Source: Herbiconiux sp. VKM Ac-1786 | GTDB lineage: Bacteria > Actinomycetota > Actinomycetes > Actinomycetales > Microbacteriaceae | Reading direction: 5' to 3' | Length of the DNA: 64,000 nucleotides | NCBI RefSeq assembly: GCF_015350805.1 | Contig: NZ_JADKSG010000002.1 | Coordinates: forward strand, 1,116,001 to 1,180,000 | Part shown: piece after piece, positions 18,175 to 27,479 of the stretch | Layout: each line of letters opens with the position of its first letter | How positions within the stretch are numbered: the stretch's first letter is position 1 | The notes under the pieces: model-generated | The model's input: only the letters and a program-made list of their open reading frames with translations | What the model was told of the DNA's origin: nothing | Database searches by the model: none | Program-made: the position numbers and the translations under genes

Positions 18175-19629
18175 ATGTCATCAGCTGCAACCGCCAACAT
18201 CGGAGTCGTCGGGATGGCGGTGATGGGCTCGAATCTCGCCCGCAACCTCGCCAGCCGCGAAGGCAACACGGTGGCCGTCTTCAACCGCTCCCCCGAGCGC
18301 ACCCGCAAGCTCGTGTCCGAGCATCCTGAAGCCGGCTTCGTCGCCTCGGAGTCGATCGACGACTTCGTCGCCAGCCTGCAGAAGCCGCGCACCGCGATCA
18401 TCATGGTGCAGGCCGGGGCCGGCACCGACGCCGTCATCTCCGAGCTCGCGCAGCGCTTCGAGCCGGGCGACATCATCGTCGACGGCGGCAACGCGAACTT
18501 CCACGACACGATCCGGCGCGAGAAGGACATCTCGGCCTCGGGCATCCACTTCGTCGGCACCGGCATCTCGGGCGGCGAGGAGGGCGCCCTGAACGGCCCC
18601 TCGATCATGCCCGGCGGCACCGCCGAGGCCTACGAGACGCTCGGCCCGATCCTCGCGTCGATCGCCGCGGTCGCCGAGGGCGAGCCCTGCGTCACCCACA
18701 TCGGCACCGACGGCGCCGGCCACTTCGTGAAGATGGTGCACAACGGCATCGAGTACGCCGACATGCAGCTGATCGCCGAGGCCTACGACCTGCTGCGCAC
18801 CGTCACCGGTCGCGAGCCCGCCCAGATCGCGGAGGTCTTCGAGACCTGGAACTCGGGCGACCTCGAGTCGTATCTGATCGAGATCACCGCCGAGGTGCTC
18901 CGCCAGGTCGACGCCGACACCGGCAAGCCGTTCGTCGACGTCGTGCTCGACCAGGCCGGCGCCAAGGGCACCGGCTCGTGGACCGTGCAGAACGCCCTCG
19001 ACCTCGGCGTGCCCGTCGGCGGCATCGCCGAGGCCGTGTTCGCCCGCTCGGTGTCGTCGAAGCCCGAGCAGCGCGCCGCGGTGCAGGCGACGATCACCTC
19101 GCGGCCCTCGGTCGTGTCGGTCGATGTCGACTCGTTCGCCGACGACATCCGCGCCGCCCTCTACGCCTCGAAGGTCGTCGCGTACGCGCAGGGCTTCGAC
19201 GAGATCATCGCCGGGGCGAAGCAGTACGGCTGGGAGATCGACAAGGGCGCGGTCGCGAAGATCTGGCGCGCGGGCTGCATCATCCGCGCGCAGTTCCTCA
19301 ACCGTATCGTCGAGGCCTACGAGAACAACCCCGACATCGCGTCGCTGCTGGAGGACCCGTACTTCGCCAAGGCCGTCGCCGACGGCGAGGCCGCCTGGCG
19401 CCGCGTGGTGTCGACGGCAGCGCTCTCGGGCGTGCCGGTGCCCGGCTTCGGCTCGGCGCTGTCGTACTTCGACTCGCTCGCCGCGAAGCGCCTGCCCGCC
19501 GCCCTCGTGCAGGGCCAGCGCGACTTCTTCGGCGCGCACACCTACAAGCGGGTCGACAAGGAGGGCGTGTTCCACACCCTCTGGTCGGGCGACCGCACCG
19601 AGATCGAGACGGAGCCCTCGACCCACTAG
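18175..19629 (+). CDS. gnd: 6-phosphogluconate dehydrogenase, decarboxylating (NADP type)
   Basis: Oxidises 6-phosphogluconate to ribulose 5-phosphate and CO2 with NADP in the pentose phosphate pathway. The 484-residue protein has the Rossmann motif VVGMAVMGSNLARNLA, the substrate signature GTGISGGEEGALNGPSIMPGG, the catalytic helix GHFVKMVHNGIEYADM, and the C-terminal block ALSYFDSLAAKRLPAALVQGQRDFF (in pieces), a full-length family member. The start is an ATG with GAGGAG eight bases upstream. Its stop is only six bases from the stop of smc on the other strand. Confidence 0.97.
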   Translation: MSSAATANIGVVGMAVMGSNLARNLASREGNTVAVFNRSPERTRKLVSEHPEAGFVASESIDDFVASLQKPRTAIIMVQAGAGTDAVISELAQRFEPGDIIVDGGNANFHDTIRREKDISASGIHFVGTGISGGEEGALNGPSIMPGGTAEAYETLGPILASIAAVAEGEPCVTHIGTDGAGHFVKMVHNGIEYADMQLIAEAYDLLRTVTGREPAQIAEVFETWNSGDLESYLIEITAEVLRQVDADTGKPFVDVVLDQAGAKGTGSWTVQNALDLGVPVGGIAEAVFARSVSSKPEQRAAVQATITSRPSVVSVDVDSFADDIRAALYASKVVAYAQGFDEIIAGAKQYGWEIDKGAVAKIWRAGCIIRAQFLNRIVEAYENNPDIASLLEDPYFAKAVADGEAAWRRVVSTAALSGVPVPGFGSALSYFDSLAAKRLPAALVQGQRDFFGAHTYKRVDKEGVFHTLWSGDRTEIETEPSTH

Positions 19630-19635
19630 TCCCGT

Positions 19636-22600
19636 TCAGGTGGTGGGCTGGCCGACGCGCTGGCCCACCACCGCCGAGACGCCGTCCTGGCGCATCGAGA
19701 CGCCGTAGAGGGCGTCGGCGATCTCCATCGTGCGCTTCTGGTGCGTGATGACGATGAGCTGGCTGGTCTCCCGCAGATCCTCGAAGATCGTCAGCAGGCG
19801 GCCGAGGTTGGCGTCGTCGAGCGCCGCCTCCACCTCGTCCATGATGTAGAACGGGCTCGGTCGTGCCTTGAAGATGGCGATCAGCAGCGCCACGGCCGCG
19901 AGCGACCGCTCCCCGCCCGAGAGCAGCGACAGCCGCTCGATCTTCTTGCCCGCCGGCTTCACACTGACCTCGATGCCGGTCGTCAAGAGGTTCTCGGGGT
20001 CGGTCAGCGAGATCGACCCGGTGCCGCCCGGGAACAGCACGGGGAAGACCTTCGTGAAGGCCTCCCGCGTGTCTTCGAAGGCGCTCTCGAAGATGATCTG
20101 CATGCGGTCGTCGATCTCCTCGATGATCGTCAGCAGGTCCTTCCGCGTGTTGGTCAGGTCGGTCAGCTGGTCGCTGAGGAACTTGTGACGCTGCTCCAGC
20201 GCGGCGAACTCCTCGAGCGCGAGCGGGTTCACGCGGCCGAGCTCGGCGAGCTTCCGCTCGGCCTTCGCGAGGCGCTGCTGCTGCTCGGTGCGCACGAAGG
20301 GGCGGCCCTGCGGCTCGTGCGGCTCGTCGTCGGTGAGAGCAGCGGATGCGCGCTGCGCCGCCAGGGCATCGCCGTCGTCGCCCGGCCGGCCGGTACGGGC
20401 ATCCGTCGCCGAGGTGTCGGAACCGGTCTCGTCGCCGCCCGCCTCGGACGCCGCGGCCGACGCCTCGGCCACCGCCCCCGCGCTCGTGTCGATCAGCCGC
20501 ACGGCGTCGTCGTCGGGCACGAGCTGCGACGGCCCGTACTCGGCGACGAGAACGTCCTCGACGAGCCCGAGCTCGGAGCCCGCCCGCTCGAGCAGGCTCG
20601 ACAGGTGCAGCTTCTTCTCGTAGATCTGCAGCTCGAGGCCGTGCATGTTCTCGGTGATCGACTGCAGCCGTTCGCGCAGCGCCGCCTCGTCGCGCCGGAG
20701 GGCGGTGAGCTCCTCGTTCTGCTCGGCGCGCTCGGCCTCGCGGCGCGCGAGCAGCACGGCGGCCTCGGCGACCGAGCGGTCGACCGACGCGAGCACGGCG
20801 GGCAGCGCCTCGGCGACCTCGGTGGCCGAGGCGATCTGCCGCCGCCGGATGACCGCCCGCCGTGCCGCCGCCTCGGCCGCCGCGCGATCGGCCTCGAGCT
20901 GCCGCTCGAGCGCCACCGTGCGCGCCTGCTCGGCCCGCACCCGCTCCCGCGCCGTCTCGACACCGAGCCGCGTCTCGACCTCCCGGTCGCGCGCGGCCTC
21001 GAGCTCGACGAGCAGCCCGTCGCGCGAACTCACGTCGAGCACCGGGCGCGGACGCTCCCGCGCCACCTCGAGCTCCCGCCGGGCGCGCTCGGCCCCCTGC
21101 TCGGCCTGGCCGACGGAGTCCTGGGCGATCGAGAGGCTCTTCTGCAGCCGCTCCAGCTCGGCACCGCTCGCCTCGAGCTGCGCCCGCAGCCGGCCGAGCC
21201 GCTCGGTGCGCGACGCGAGCTTCGAGTCGTGCTCGCGGAGCGCCGCGAGCGCCTTCTGCGACTGCTCCTTCGCGACCTGCACGATGCCGCGCTGCTCGGC
21301 GAGGGCGAAGCGGGCGCGCTCGATCACCGAGTGCTCCTCCTCGAGCAGCACCGCGGCCGAGTCGCGCTCGGCGACCAGCTCGATGCGCGACCGCGTGGCG
21401 CCCGAACCGCCGCGCAGCACGTAGCGCGTGAGCACCTCGCCCTGCTTCGTGACGATGGTGAGGGCGGCGGATGCGGCGCCGGCCGCCTCGACGTCCGCCC
21501 AGGCCCGGCGTGCCGCGTCGAGGTCGTCGGCGATGACGGTGGCGGCGAGCACGCCGAGCACGCCGGCCGGGCCGGTCACGACGCGGGCGGCCGGGGTGAT
21601 GCCGTCGGTGTCGGCCAGGGGGGCGGGAAGCGCATCCGGAGCCCCCGTCGGCGGATCGGCGATGACCAGCTCGACCCGCCCCATGTCGCCGGTCGCCGCG
21701 GCCTGCGCGGCGTTCACGGCGGAGTCGACATCGGTGGCCAGCACCGCGTCGGCGAGCGTGCCGAGGGCCGCGGCGACGGCGGCCTCGAAGCCCGGGGTGA
21801 CCTTGACGTGCTCGGCGACGAGCCCCTGGATGCCGTCGAGCCGGGCGCCGACGAGCTCGGCCGAGCCGTCCTTCTGGTCGAGGGCCATCGTCAGGGCGCT
21901 GGTGCGGGCGGCCAGGGCGTCGCGCTCGCGCTCGTGCGTGTGCAGCTCGTCGCGCAGGCGCTCGATCTCGGCCTCGGCCTCGAACACGGCCGACTGCGCG
22001 AACTCGTAGCCCTCGTCGAGGTCGGTCTCGTCGACCTGCACCTCCACCGCCTCCGCCTCGGCGCGCGCGAACTCCGCCTGGGCGGTGTCGCGCCGGGCGA
22101 CGGCGGCGTCGAGCGCGTTCTGCTGGCGCAGCACCTCGCCCCGCACGGCGGCGAGCCGGGAGTTGGCCGACTCGAGCTGGCCGGTGAGCTTGGACAGCTC
22201 GAGATCGTGCTTCGAGACCAGCGAACTCTGGTAGGCGATCTGCTCGTCGAGGGCGTCGAGCGAACCGCGGGCGGCGAGGGTGGCGCGCTTGGCGGCGTCC
22301 CAGCCGTCTTGAGCGCCGGCGACCTGGGCCTCGAGGCGCACCACCTCGTCGCGGGAGTCGGCGACCATCGACGGGGTGACGCTCGGGCCCGTATCCGGAA
22401 CCGCGTCTTCACCACCGAGCAGGGCGAGCCGCTGGCTGGCGAGGTTGTGCAGGTTGCGCAAGCGCTCCTGCACCGATTCGAGGCCGAACGCGGTGCGGCG
22501 GGCGAGATCCACGGCGTCGCCGACCTGGGCCTGCTCGATGCGGGCGACGCGCAGCTGGTTCTGCTCGAGGCGCTCCTGCAGCACGATGCGCTCGGTGTGC

Positions 22601-23352
22601 CGCTCGCTCTCGCTGCGGGCCGCCGCGTCGAGGGCCGTGCGCAGGGTGACGACCTCGTCGGCCAGCAACCGCGCCTTGGCGTCGCGCACGATCGCGGCGA
22701 TCGACTGCGCCTCCTTGGCGATCTCGGCCTGGCGCCCGAGCGGCTTCAGCTGCCGCCGGATCTCGCCCGCCAGGTCGGACAGCCGCGTCAGGTTCGCCTG
22801 CATCGCCTCGAGCTTGCGCTGCGTCTTCTCCTTGCGGCGGCGATGCTTCAGGATGCCCGCCGCCTCCTCGATGAAGCCGCGACGCCCCTCGGGGGTGGCG
22901 TGCAGCACCGCGTCGAGCTGCCCCTGCCCGACGATGACGTGCATCTCGCGGCCGAGCCCGGAGTCGCTGAGCAGCTCCTGCACGTCGAGCAGCCGGCAGT
23001 TCTCCCCGTTGATGGCGTACTCGCTGCCGCCGTTGCGGAACAGCGTGCGGCGGATCGTCACCTCGGAGTAGTCGATCGGCAGCGCCCCGTCGGCGTTGTC
23101 GATGGTGAGCGTCACCTCGGCCCGGCCGAGCGGGCCCTTGGTGCTCGTGCCGGCGAAGATGACGTCCTCCATCTTGCCGCCGCGGAGGGTCTTGGCGCCC
23201 TGCTCCCCCATCACCCAGGCGAGGGCGTCGACCACGTTGCTCTTGCCCGAGCCGTTCGGCCCGACCACCGCGGTGACGCCGGTCTCGAAGGCGAAGGTGG
23301 TGGGGTTGGCGAAGCTCTTGAAGCCCTTGAGGGTCAAGCTCTTCAGGTGCAC
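19636..23352 (-). CDS. smc: Chromosome segregation protein SMC
   Basis: The condensin ATPase of 1,238 residues. Walker A (GPNGSGKSNVVDALAW) is at about 33-48, the N-terminal coiled coil at about 170-500, the hinge at about 505-660 (GIQGLVAEHVKVTPGFEAAVAAAL start), the return coiled coil to about 990, and the C-terminal head with signature LLSGGERSLAAVALL and Walker B FYIMDEVEAALDD. An Ala/Asp/Glu-rich, probably disordered insertion of about 60 residues interrupts the C-terminal arm before the head (coded near 20300-20490). The start is a GTG giving MHLKSLTLKGFKSF, with GGAAGG six bases upstream. It converges on gnd with only six bases between. Confidence 0.97.
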   Translation of the reverse strand: MHLKSLTLKGFKSFANPTTFAFETGVTAVVGPNGSGKSNVVDALAWVMGEQGAKTLRGGKMEDVIFAGTSTKGPLGRAEVTLTIDNADGALPIDYSEVTIRRTLFRNGGSEYAINGENCRLLDVQELLSDSGLGREMHVIVGQGQLDAVLHATPEGRRGFIEEAAGILKHRRRKEKTQRKLEAMQANLTRLSDLAGEIRRQLKPLGRQAEIAKEAQSIAAIVRDAKARLLADEVVTLRTALDAAARSESERHTERIVLQERLEQNQLRVARIEQAQVGDAVDLARRTAFGLESVQERLRNLHNLASQRLALLGGEDAVPDTGPSVTPSMVADSRDEVVRLEAQVAGAQDGWDAAKRATLAARGSLDALDEQIAYQSSLVSKHDLELSKLTGQLESANSRLAAVRGEVLRQQNALDAAVARRDTAQAEFARAEAEAVEVQVDETDLDEGYEFAQSAVFEAEAEIERLRDELHTHERERDALAARTSALTMALDQKDGSAELVGARLDGIQGLVAEHVKVTPGFEAAVAAALGTLADAVLATDVDSAVNAAQAAATGDMGRVELVIADPPTGAPDALPAPLADTDGITPAARVVTGPAGVLGVLAATVIADDLDAARRAWADVEAAGAASAALTIVTKQGEVLTRYVLRGGSGATRSRIELVAERDSAAVLLEEEHSVIERARFALAEQRGIVQVAKEQSQKALAALREHDSKLASRTERLGRLRAQLEASGAELERLQKSLSIAQDSVGQAEQGAERARRELEVARERPRPVLDVSSRDGLLVELEAARDREVETRLGVETARERVRAEQARTVALERQLEADRAAAEAAARRAVIRRRQIASATEVAEALPAVLASVDRSVAEAAVLLARREAERAEQNEELTALRRDEAALRERLQSITENMHGLELQIYEKKLHLSSLLERAGSELGLVEDVLVAEYGPSQLVPDDDAVRLIDTSAGAVAEASAAASEAGGDETGSDTSATDARTGRPGDDGDALAAQRASAALTDDEPHEPQGRPFVRTEQQQRLAKAERKLAELGRVNPLALEEFAALEQRHKFLSDQLTDLTNTRKDLLTIIEEIDDRMQIIFESAFEDTREAFTKVFPVLFPGGTGSISLTDPENLLTTGIEVSVKPAGKKIERLSLLSGGERSLAAVALLIAIFKARPSPFYIMDEVEAALDDANLGRLLTIFEDLRETSQLIVITHQKRTMEIADALYGVSMRQDGVSAVVGQRVGQPTT

Positions 23353-23411
23353 GGGCGGCCTTCCGTTCTTCGGTGCACCCTACGGTAGCGGCTGGGGCGC
23401 GCCCGTCGGCC

Positions 23412-23792
23412 TCACCTCGCGCGGAGCACGCAGAACTCGTTGCCCTCGGGATCGGCCAGCACGACCCAGCTGACGTCGGTCTGGCCGACGTCGACGCGGG
23501 TGGCGCCGAGGGCCTCGAGGCGGGCGACCTCGGTCGCCTGGGCGTCCGGGCCACCCTCGGGGCCCTCGGGCACGAAGTCGAGGTGCAGGCGGTTCTTCAC
23601 CGTCTTCTTCTCGGGCACGGCGAGGAACAGCAGGCTCGGGTGTGTGTCGGCGTCGGGGGCGATCTCGTACTCGGCCTCCTCGCCCTCCTCGCTCTGGTAG
23701 GTGAGCTGCCAGCCGAGCGCCTCGCGCCACCAGTCGGCGAGGGCCTTAGGGTTCTCGGAGTCGACCACGATCTGTTCGAAGCGGAGTGCCAT
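23412..23792 (-). CDS. VOC-superfamily (glyoxalase-like) protein
   Basis: A 126-residue single vicinal-oxygen-chelate module pair. The start ALRFEQIVVDSENPKALADWWREALGW and the end WVVLADPEGNEFCVLRA are typical of glyoxalase/bleomycin-resistance-like proteins of the DUF4-type VOC family. The substrate is unknown. The ATG at 23792 follows TAATCT by seven bases. That -10 box uses the TAA stop codon of the upstream GNAT gene, so the gene appears leaderless with a promoter inside its neighbour's end. Confidence 0.85.
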   Translation of the reverse strand: MALRFEQIVVDSENPKALADWWREALGWQLTYQSEEGEEAEYEIAPDADTHPSLLFLAVPEKKTVKNRLHLDFVPEGPEGGPDAQATEVARLEALGATRVDVGQTDVSWVVLADPEGNEFCVLRAR

Positions 23793-23799
23793 GGCGGTC

Positions 23800-23805
23800 A
23801 GATTA
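23800..23805 (-). promoter_or_regulatory. -10 box TAATCT of the VOC gene, overlapping the upstream stop codon
   Basis: TAATCT plus seven bases precedes the VOC gene ATG. The TAA of the hexamer is the stop codon of the GNAT gene. Confidence 0.5.
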
Positions 23806-24297
23806 CGCCTCGGCGAGCGCGGCGGGGAAGGCGTCGAGCCGCTTCGTCATGCAGATCACGAGAGGCTCGTCCTTCCAGTAGCCGTAGCAGTCGGTGCGCT
23901 GCCAGCCTTCGCTCGTGTAAAGAGCCACCGCCTCGGGCTGCATCTGGCCGACCTCGAGCTTCAGGATGCGCGTTCCGCCCGCCCGCGCGATCTCCTCCAT
24001 CGCGGCCAGCAGCCGGCGCGCCACCTTCTGGCCCCGGGCGCTCTCGCGCACGTAGACCCGTTTGATCTCGGCCTCTGTGCTGTGCTCTTCACCCAGCGGA
24101 CTCAAGGCGATGCAGCCGACCGGGATGCGGACGCCTCCGTCGCCCTGCGACTGCTCGGCCACCAGCGCGGGCAGACCGCCGTGCACCGAGGGGCCGGGGT
24201 CGTCGCTGGAGTAGCGGCGCATGACGTCGGCCACCTGCTCCTGCTCGAGCTCCCGGAAGGCCGGGTCGTCGGTGGTCGTGGTGCGCAGCGTGATCAC
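23803..24297 (-). CDS. GNAT family N-acetyltransferase
   Basis: A 164-residue acetyl-CoA-dependent acetyltransferase. The core includes the acceptor-side VGCIALSPLG and the acetyl-CoA loop RVYVRESARGQKVARRLLAAMEEIAR (Q/RxxGxG/A type, here R-G-Q-K-V-A), then AVALYTSEGWQRTDCYGYW near the end. The substrate is unknown. I prefer the GTG at 24297, giving MITLRTTTTDDPAFREL, the usual GNAT N-terminus. GAGAAT lies seven bases upstream. A GTG at 24321 would add eight residues. Confidence 0.86.
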   Translation of the reverse strand: MITLRTTTTDDPAFRELEQEQVADVMRRYSSDDPGPSVHGGLPALVAEQSQGDGGVRIPVGCIALSPLGEEHSTEAEIKRVYVRESARGQKVARRLLAAMEEIARAGGTRILKLEVGQMQPEAVALYTSEGWQRTDCYGYWKDEPLVICMTKRLDAFPAALAEA

Positions 24298-24304
24298 GGC
24301 ACCG

Positions 24305-24310
24305 ATTCTC
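24305..24310 (-). promoter_or_regulatory. -10-like box GAGAAT of the GNAT gene
   Basis: GAGAAT is seven bases upstream of the preferred GTG start. The first base departs from the TANNNT pattern, so support is moderate. Confidence 0.4.
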
Positions 24311-24385
24311 ACACGGGCCACCGACGGCGAGCAGCAGGGCTGGGTCGGCTAAGCCGGGCGCCGGCCGGGCATCCGGAATCGACCG

Positions 24386-24391
24386 TAGGCT
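24386..24391 (+). promoter_or_regulatory. -10 box TAGGCT of moeZ (leaderless)
   Basis: TAGGCT, then GGGGGC, then the ATG of moeZ. The purine run touches the ATG and is too close to act as a ribosome site, which favours leaderless initiation. Confidence 0.58.
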
Positions 24392-24397
24392 GGGGGC

Positions 24398-25648
24398 ATG
24401 CCGCTGCCCGCCCTCGTCTCACCCGGCCCCGAGCTCACCCGCGCGGAGCTGCTGCGGTACTCGCGGCAGATCTCGCTGCCGCACGTCGGCGTCGACGGCC
24501 AGCGCCGGCTGAAGGATGCGCGGGTGCTCGTGCTCGGCGCCGGCGGCCTCGGGTCGCCCGTGCTGCAGTACCTCGCCGCGGCCGGCGTCGGCACGATCGG
24601 CATCGCCGACCACGACACGGTGGAGGTGTCGAACCTGCAGCGCCAGACGATCCACCCGGATGCGCGGGTCGGCGAACGCAAGGTCGCCTCCGCCGCCGCC
24701 GCGGTGCGCGCCCAGAACCCGCTGATCGAGGTGATCGAGCACGACGCCGAGGTCACGCCCGCGACCGTGCTCGAGCTGGTCTCGGAGTACGACATCGTGG
24801 TCGACGGCACCGACAACTTCGAGGTGCAGTACGTGGTCGACGCCGCCTGCGCGCTCGTCGGCAAGCCGCTCGTCTGGGGGTCGGTGCTGCGCTTCGACGG
24901 GCAGGTGACCGTGTTCTGGGCGACCGCCGGCGAGGGCCTGGACCGCACGCTCGACGACCTCTACCCCGAGCAGCCCGACGCCGACGCCGGCGAGACCTGC
25001 TCGGTCGCCGGCGTGCTCGGCCCGGTCTGCGCGGCGATCGGCGCCGTGATGGCGACCGAGACGCTGAAGCTCCTCGGCGGCTACGGCGAGCCCCTGCTCG
25101 GCCGGCTGCTCGTGCACGACGCCCTCGACGCGTCCTGGCGCGAGGTGCCCTTCGGCAAGGCGGCGAACCGCGACACCCCGGGCGCCCGGCGCACCCGCGG
25201 AGCCGCCAACATCGGCGAGCCGTACAGCTTCACCAAGCAGGGCACCGCATCCTCGGGCCCCGCCACCGCCCTCTTCGAAAGGCAGTCCACCGTGACGTCA
25301 GAGTCCACCCCCACCCCGTCGATCACCGCTCCCGAGCTCAAGTCGCTGCTCGAGGCGCGCACGCGCGGCGAGGCCGACTTCGTGCTCGTGGACGTGCGCG
25401 AGATGTACGAGAACCAGCTCGTCGCCATCGAGGGCTCGGAGCTGGTGCCGCTCGGGCAGATCCTGAGCGATCAGGCGCGGGAGATCCTGCCGCCGCAGGA
25501 GAAGGTCATCCTGCACTGCCACCACGACGCCCGGTCGCAGCAGGCCGCGGCGCTGCTGCGGGCGAACGGGTGGGAGGACGTGACGTTCGTGCAGGGCGGC
25601 ATCGACGCGTGGTCGCGCGAGGTCGACCCGTCGGCACCGCGGTACTGA
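24398..25648 (+). CDS. moeZ: Adenylyltransferase/sulfurtransferase MoeZ (MoeB-rhodanese)
   Basis: Activates the C-terminal glycine of MoaD-like sulfur carriers by adenylation and then transfers sulfur. The 416-residue protein has a ThiF/MoeB domain (about 15-270) with nucleotide motif VLGAGGLGSPVLQYLAAAGVG, the Arg finger region NLQRQTIH and the conserved Cys region ETCSVAGVLGP. The C-terminal rhodanese domain (about 305-416) has ILHCHHDARS with the candidate persulfide cysteine. The zinc CxxC pairs of E. coli MoeB are not seen. It serves MoaD (25778-26032) in molybdopterin synthesis and may serve other carriers. It converges on moaD with a hairpin between. Confidence 0.93.
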   Translation: MPLPALVSPGPELTRAELLRYSRQISLPHVGVDGQRRLKDARVLVLGAGGLGSPVLQYLAAAGVGTIGIADHDTVEVSNLQRQTIHPDARVGERKVASAAAAVRAQNPLIEVIEHDAEVTPATVLELVSEYDIVVDGTDNFEVQYVVDAACALVGKPLVWGSVLRFDGQVTVFWATAGEGLDRTLDDLYPEQPDADAGETCSVAGVLGPVCAAIGAVMATETLKLLGGYGEPLLGRLLVHDALDASWREVPFGKAANRDTPGARRTRGAANIGEPYSFTKQGTASSGPATALFERQSTVTSESTPTPSITAPELKSLLEARTRGEADFVLVDVREMYENQLVAIEGSELVPLGQILSDQAREILPPQEKVILHCHHDARSQQAAALLRANGWEDVTFVQGGIDAWSREVDPSAPRY

Positions 25649-25740
25649 GCGCGGGGGCGTCTCGCGGCGCCTGAGCGCGTTGCGCACCTTGGCGTACCCG
25701 CGTCGCCTGAGTGTGCGTCAGCCCGTCTGAGGTGAGGGCG

Positions 25741-25759
25741 CCGCGCTGCGCAAGCGCGG
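25741..25759. terminator. Hairpin between convergent moeZ and moaD
   Basis: CCGCGCT / AGCGCGG (7-bp arms, 5-base loop) lies in the 129-base gap between the stops of moeZ and moaD. There is no T-tract, as is common in this group. It is symmetrical enough to act in both directions. Confidence 0.5.
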
Positions 25760-25777
25760 GGGTGCGTCGCCGAGGGG

Positions 25778-26032
25778 TCAGCCGCCGGCGAAGGGCGGGA
25801 GGACGTCGAGGGTGTCGCCGTCGGTGAGCGCCGTGCGGCGGTCGGTCGTGGCGCGCCCGTTGTGCAGGTAGGAGCAGCGGTCGAAGACCGCCGCGGCGGC
25901 CCGGGCATCCGGAGCCGTGGCCGCGAGGGCGTCGACAAGCTCGCCGATCGACGCGGGCGTGGGATCGATGCGCTCCTCCGCCTTGCCGACGGCGGCCTTG
26001 GCCGCGGCGAAGTACCTCACCTGGATGCTCAC
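25778..26032 (-). CDS. moaD: MoaD/ThiS-family sulfur carrier (molybdopterin synthase small subunit)
   Basis: An 84-residue ubiquitin-fold protein ending in FAGG. The C-terminal Gly-Gly is adenylated by MoeZ and thiocarboxylated, and delivers sulfur to precursor Z within the MoaD-MoaE synthase. The N-terminus SIQVRYFAAAKAAVG is typical of MoaD. The GTG start at 26032 is one base after the moaA stop, so it is translationally linked to moaA. Length is normal for the family. Confidence 0.93.
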   Translation of the reverse strand: MSIQVRYFAAAKAAVGKAEERIDPTPASIGELVDALAATAPDARAAAAVFDRCSYLHNGRATTDRRTALTDGDTLDVLPPFAGG

Positions 26033-26033
26033 G

Positions 26034-27191
26034 TCAGCCTCCGATCGCGCTCATCGGGCGGTCGGGCTGCTCGAACCCGGCCGAGTTCATGTTGTGCCCC
26101 GACGGCTTCGCCCACATGGCACCACGCCACAGGTCGGCGAGCTCGCGGTCGTCGGCCCCGTCTCGGAGGGGGCCGAGCAGGTCGGTCTCGGTGTGCGAGA
26201 ACAGGCAGCTGCGCACGGCGCCCTCGGCGGTGAGCCGCGTGCGCCGGCAGTCGGAGCAGAACGGCTCGCTGACCGAGGCGATGATGCCGACGAGTCCGAG
26301 CATCGGGCCGTCGGCGCCGGCGCTGCGCTCGCGCACCTGGAACAGCTCGGCCGGGGCGCCGTCGCGCGGCGCCTCGTCGGGGCTCAGCAGGTAGCGCACG
26401 CTCAACCGCTCGCGGATGCCGTCGGCCGTGATCATCGAGTCGCGGTTCCAGACGTGGTCGGCATCCAGCGGCATCTGCTCGATGAAGCGCAGCTGGTGGC
26501 CGCCGGCGAGCGCCCATTCGAGCAGCTCGACGGCCTGGTCGTCGTTGATGCCCGGCATCAGCACGGCGTTGATCTTGGTCGAGACGAGCCCGGCGGCCCC
26601 CACGGCGTCGATGCCCGCGAGCACCCGGCTGAGGAAGGGCCTGCGCGTGATCTTCGCGAAGGTCTCGGGCTCGATCGAGTCGAGCGACACGTTGATGCGG
26701 TCGAGTCCGGCTTCGGCGAGCGCCTCGGCCCGGCTCGAGAGCCCGATCGCATTGGTCGTCATCGAGATCTCGGGGCGCGGCTCGAGGGCGGCCACGGCGC
26801 GGATGATCTCGACGAGATCCTTCCGCAGCAGCGGCTCTCCCCCGGTGAAGCGCACCTGGCGCACCCCGAACTCGGTCACGGCGATGCGGGCGAAGCGGGT
26901 GATCTCGTCGATCGACATCAGCGACGGCGGCGCCAGGAACGGCAGGCCCTCGGCGGGCATGCAGTAGGTGCAGCGCAGGTTGCAGCGGTCGGTGAGCGAG
27001 ATGCGCAGGTCGGTGCCGCTGCGGCCGAAGCGGTCGATCAGCCCGGCCTCGTCGGGCCGGTCGCTCGGCAGCATCACGGCGCCGCGCGGCTTGGGCGGCG
27101 CCTCGGCCAGCCCGCGCGCAGACGAATCGGCGAGCGCCGCGCCCGCACCGGACGCCGGCTTCACCACCGGGATGCCCAGACCGACGCTCAT
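26034..27191 (-). CDS. moaA: GTP 3',8-cyclase MoaA
   Basis: Radical SAM enzyme of 385 residues that begins molybdenum-cofactor synthesis from GTP. The SAM cluster cysteines are Cys70, Cys74 and Cys77 (LTDRCNLRCTYCMPAEG), and FTGGEPLLRKDL follows. The second cluster is seen near the C-terminus (FCSDCRRTRL plus a Cys in VRSCLF), and the protein ends in the conserved Gly-Gly. The first 50 residues are an Ala/Pro-rich extension typical of actinobacterial forms. TAGGGT lies six bases upstream of the ATG. It is followed by moaD one base after its stop. Confidence 0.96.
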   Translation of the reverse strand: MSVGLGIPVVKPASGAGAALADSSARGLAEAPPKPRGAVMLPSDRPDEAGLIDRFGRSGTDLRISLTDRCNLRCTYCMPAEGLPFLAPPSLMSIDEITRFARIAVTEFGVRQVRFTGGEPLLRKDLVEIIRAVAALEPRPEISMTTNAIGLSSRAEALAEAGLDRINVSLDSIEPETFAKITRRPFLSRVLAGIDAVGAAGLVSTKINAVLMPGINDDQAVELLEWALAGGHQLRFIEQMPLDADHVWNRDSMITADGIRERLSVRYLLSPDEAPRDGAPAELFQVRERSAGADGPMLGLVGIIASVSEPFCSDCRRTRLTAEGAVRSCLFSHTETDLLGPLRDGADDRELADLWRGAMWAKPSGHNMNSAGFEQPDRPMSAIGG

Positions 27192-27197
27192 GCCTCC

Positions 27198-27203
27198 ACC
27201 CTA
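27198..27203 (-). promoter_or_regulatory. -10 box TAGGGT of moaA (leaderless)
   Basis: TAGGGT, GGAGGC, ATG on the minus strand. The GGAGG stretch is only one base from the ATG, too close for normal ribosome binding, which supports leaderless initiation. Confidence 0.52.
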
Positions 27204-27479
27204 AGCGCTCCGGATGCCCGCCCGGCGGTCCCTCCCGGTACCACCCGACCCGCGCCTCCCGCCCGGGTTCCCACCCCGATCGACCCCGGACGTGCCGCCG
27301 TGCGGGCGGAGACCGGGGATGAGTCGGGAACGGGGATCGTGCGGGGCGGACGGAGCATGCTCGGTATTCGGCACGAACGGCCACAGCGGTGGGTGACATC
27401 GACCACGGGCATCCTCGCGGGGGCACCGGGCGCTTCCGGCTGCGCGGTCGGGTCGCGACGGGGTGGCGGCACCATGGGG

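Noticed and set aside
19741-23388. Plus-strand open frame of 1,215 codons opposite smc
   Set aside because: Low-complexity antisense translation of a well-supported SMC gene; no ribosome site or family features.
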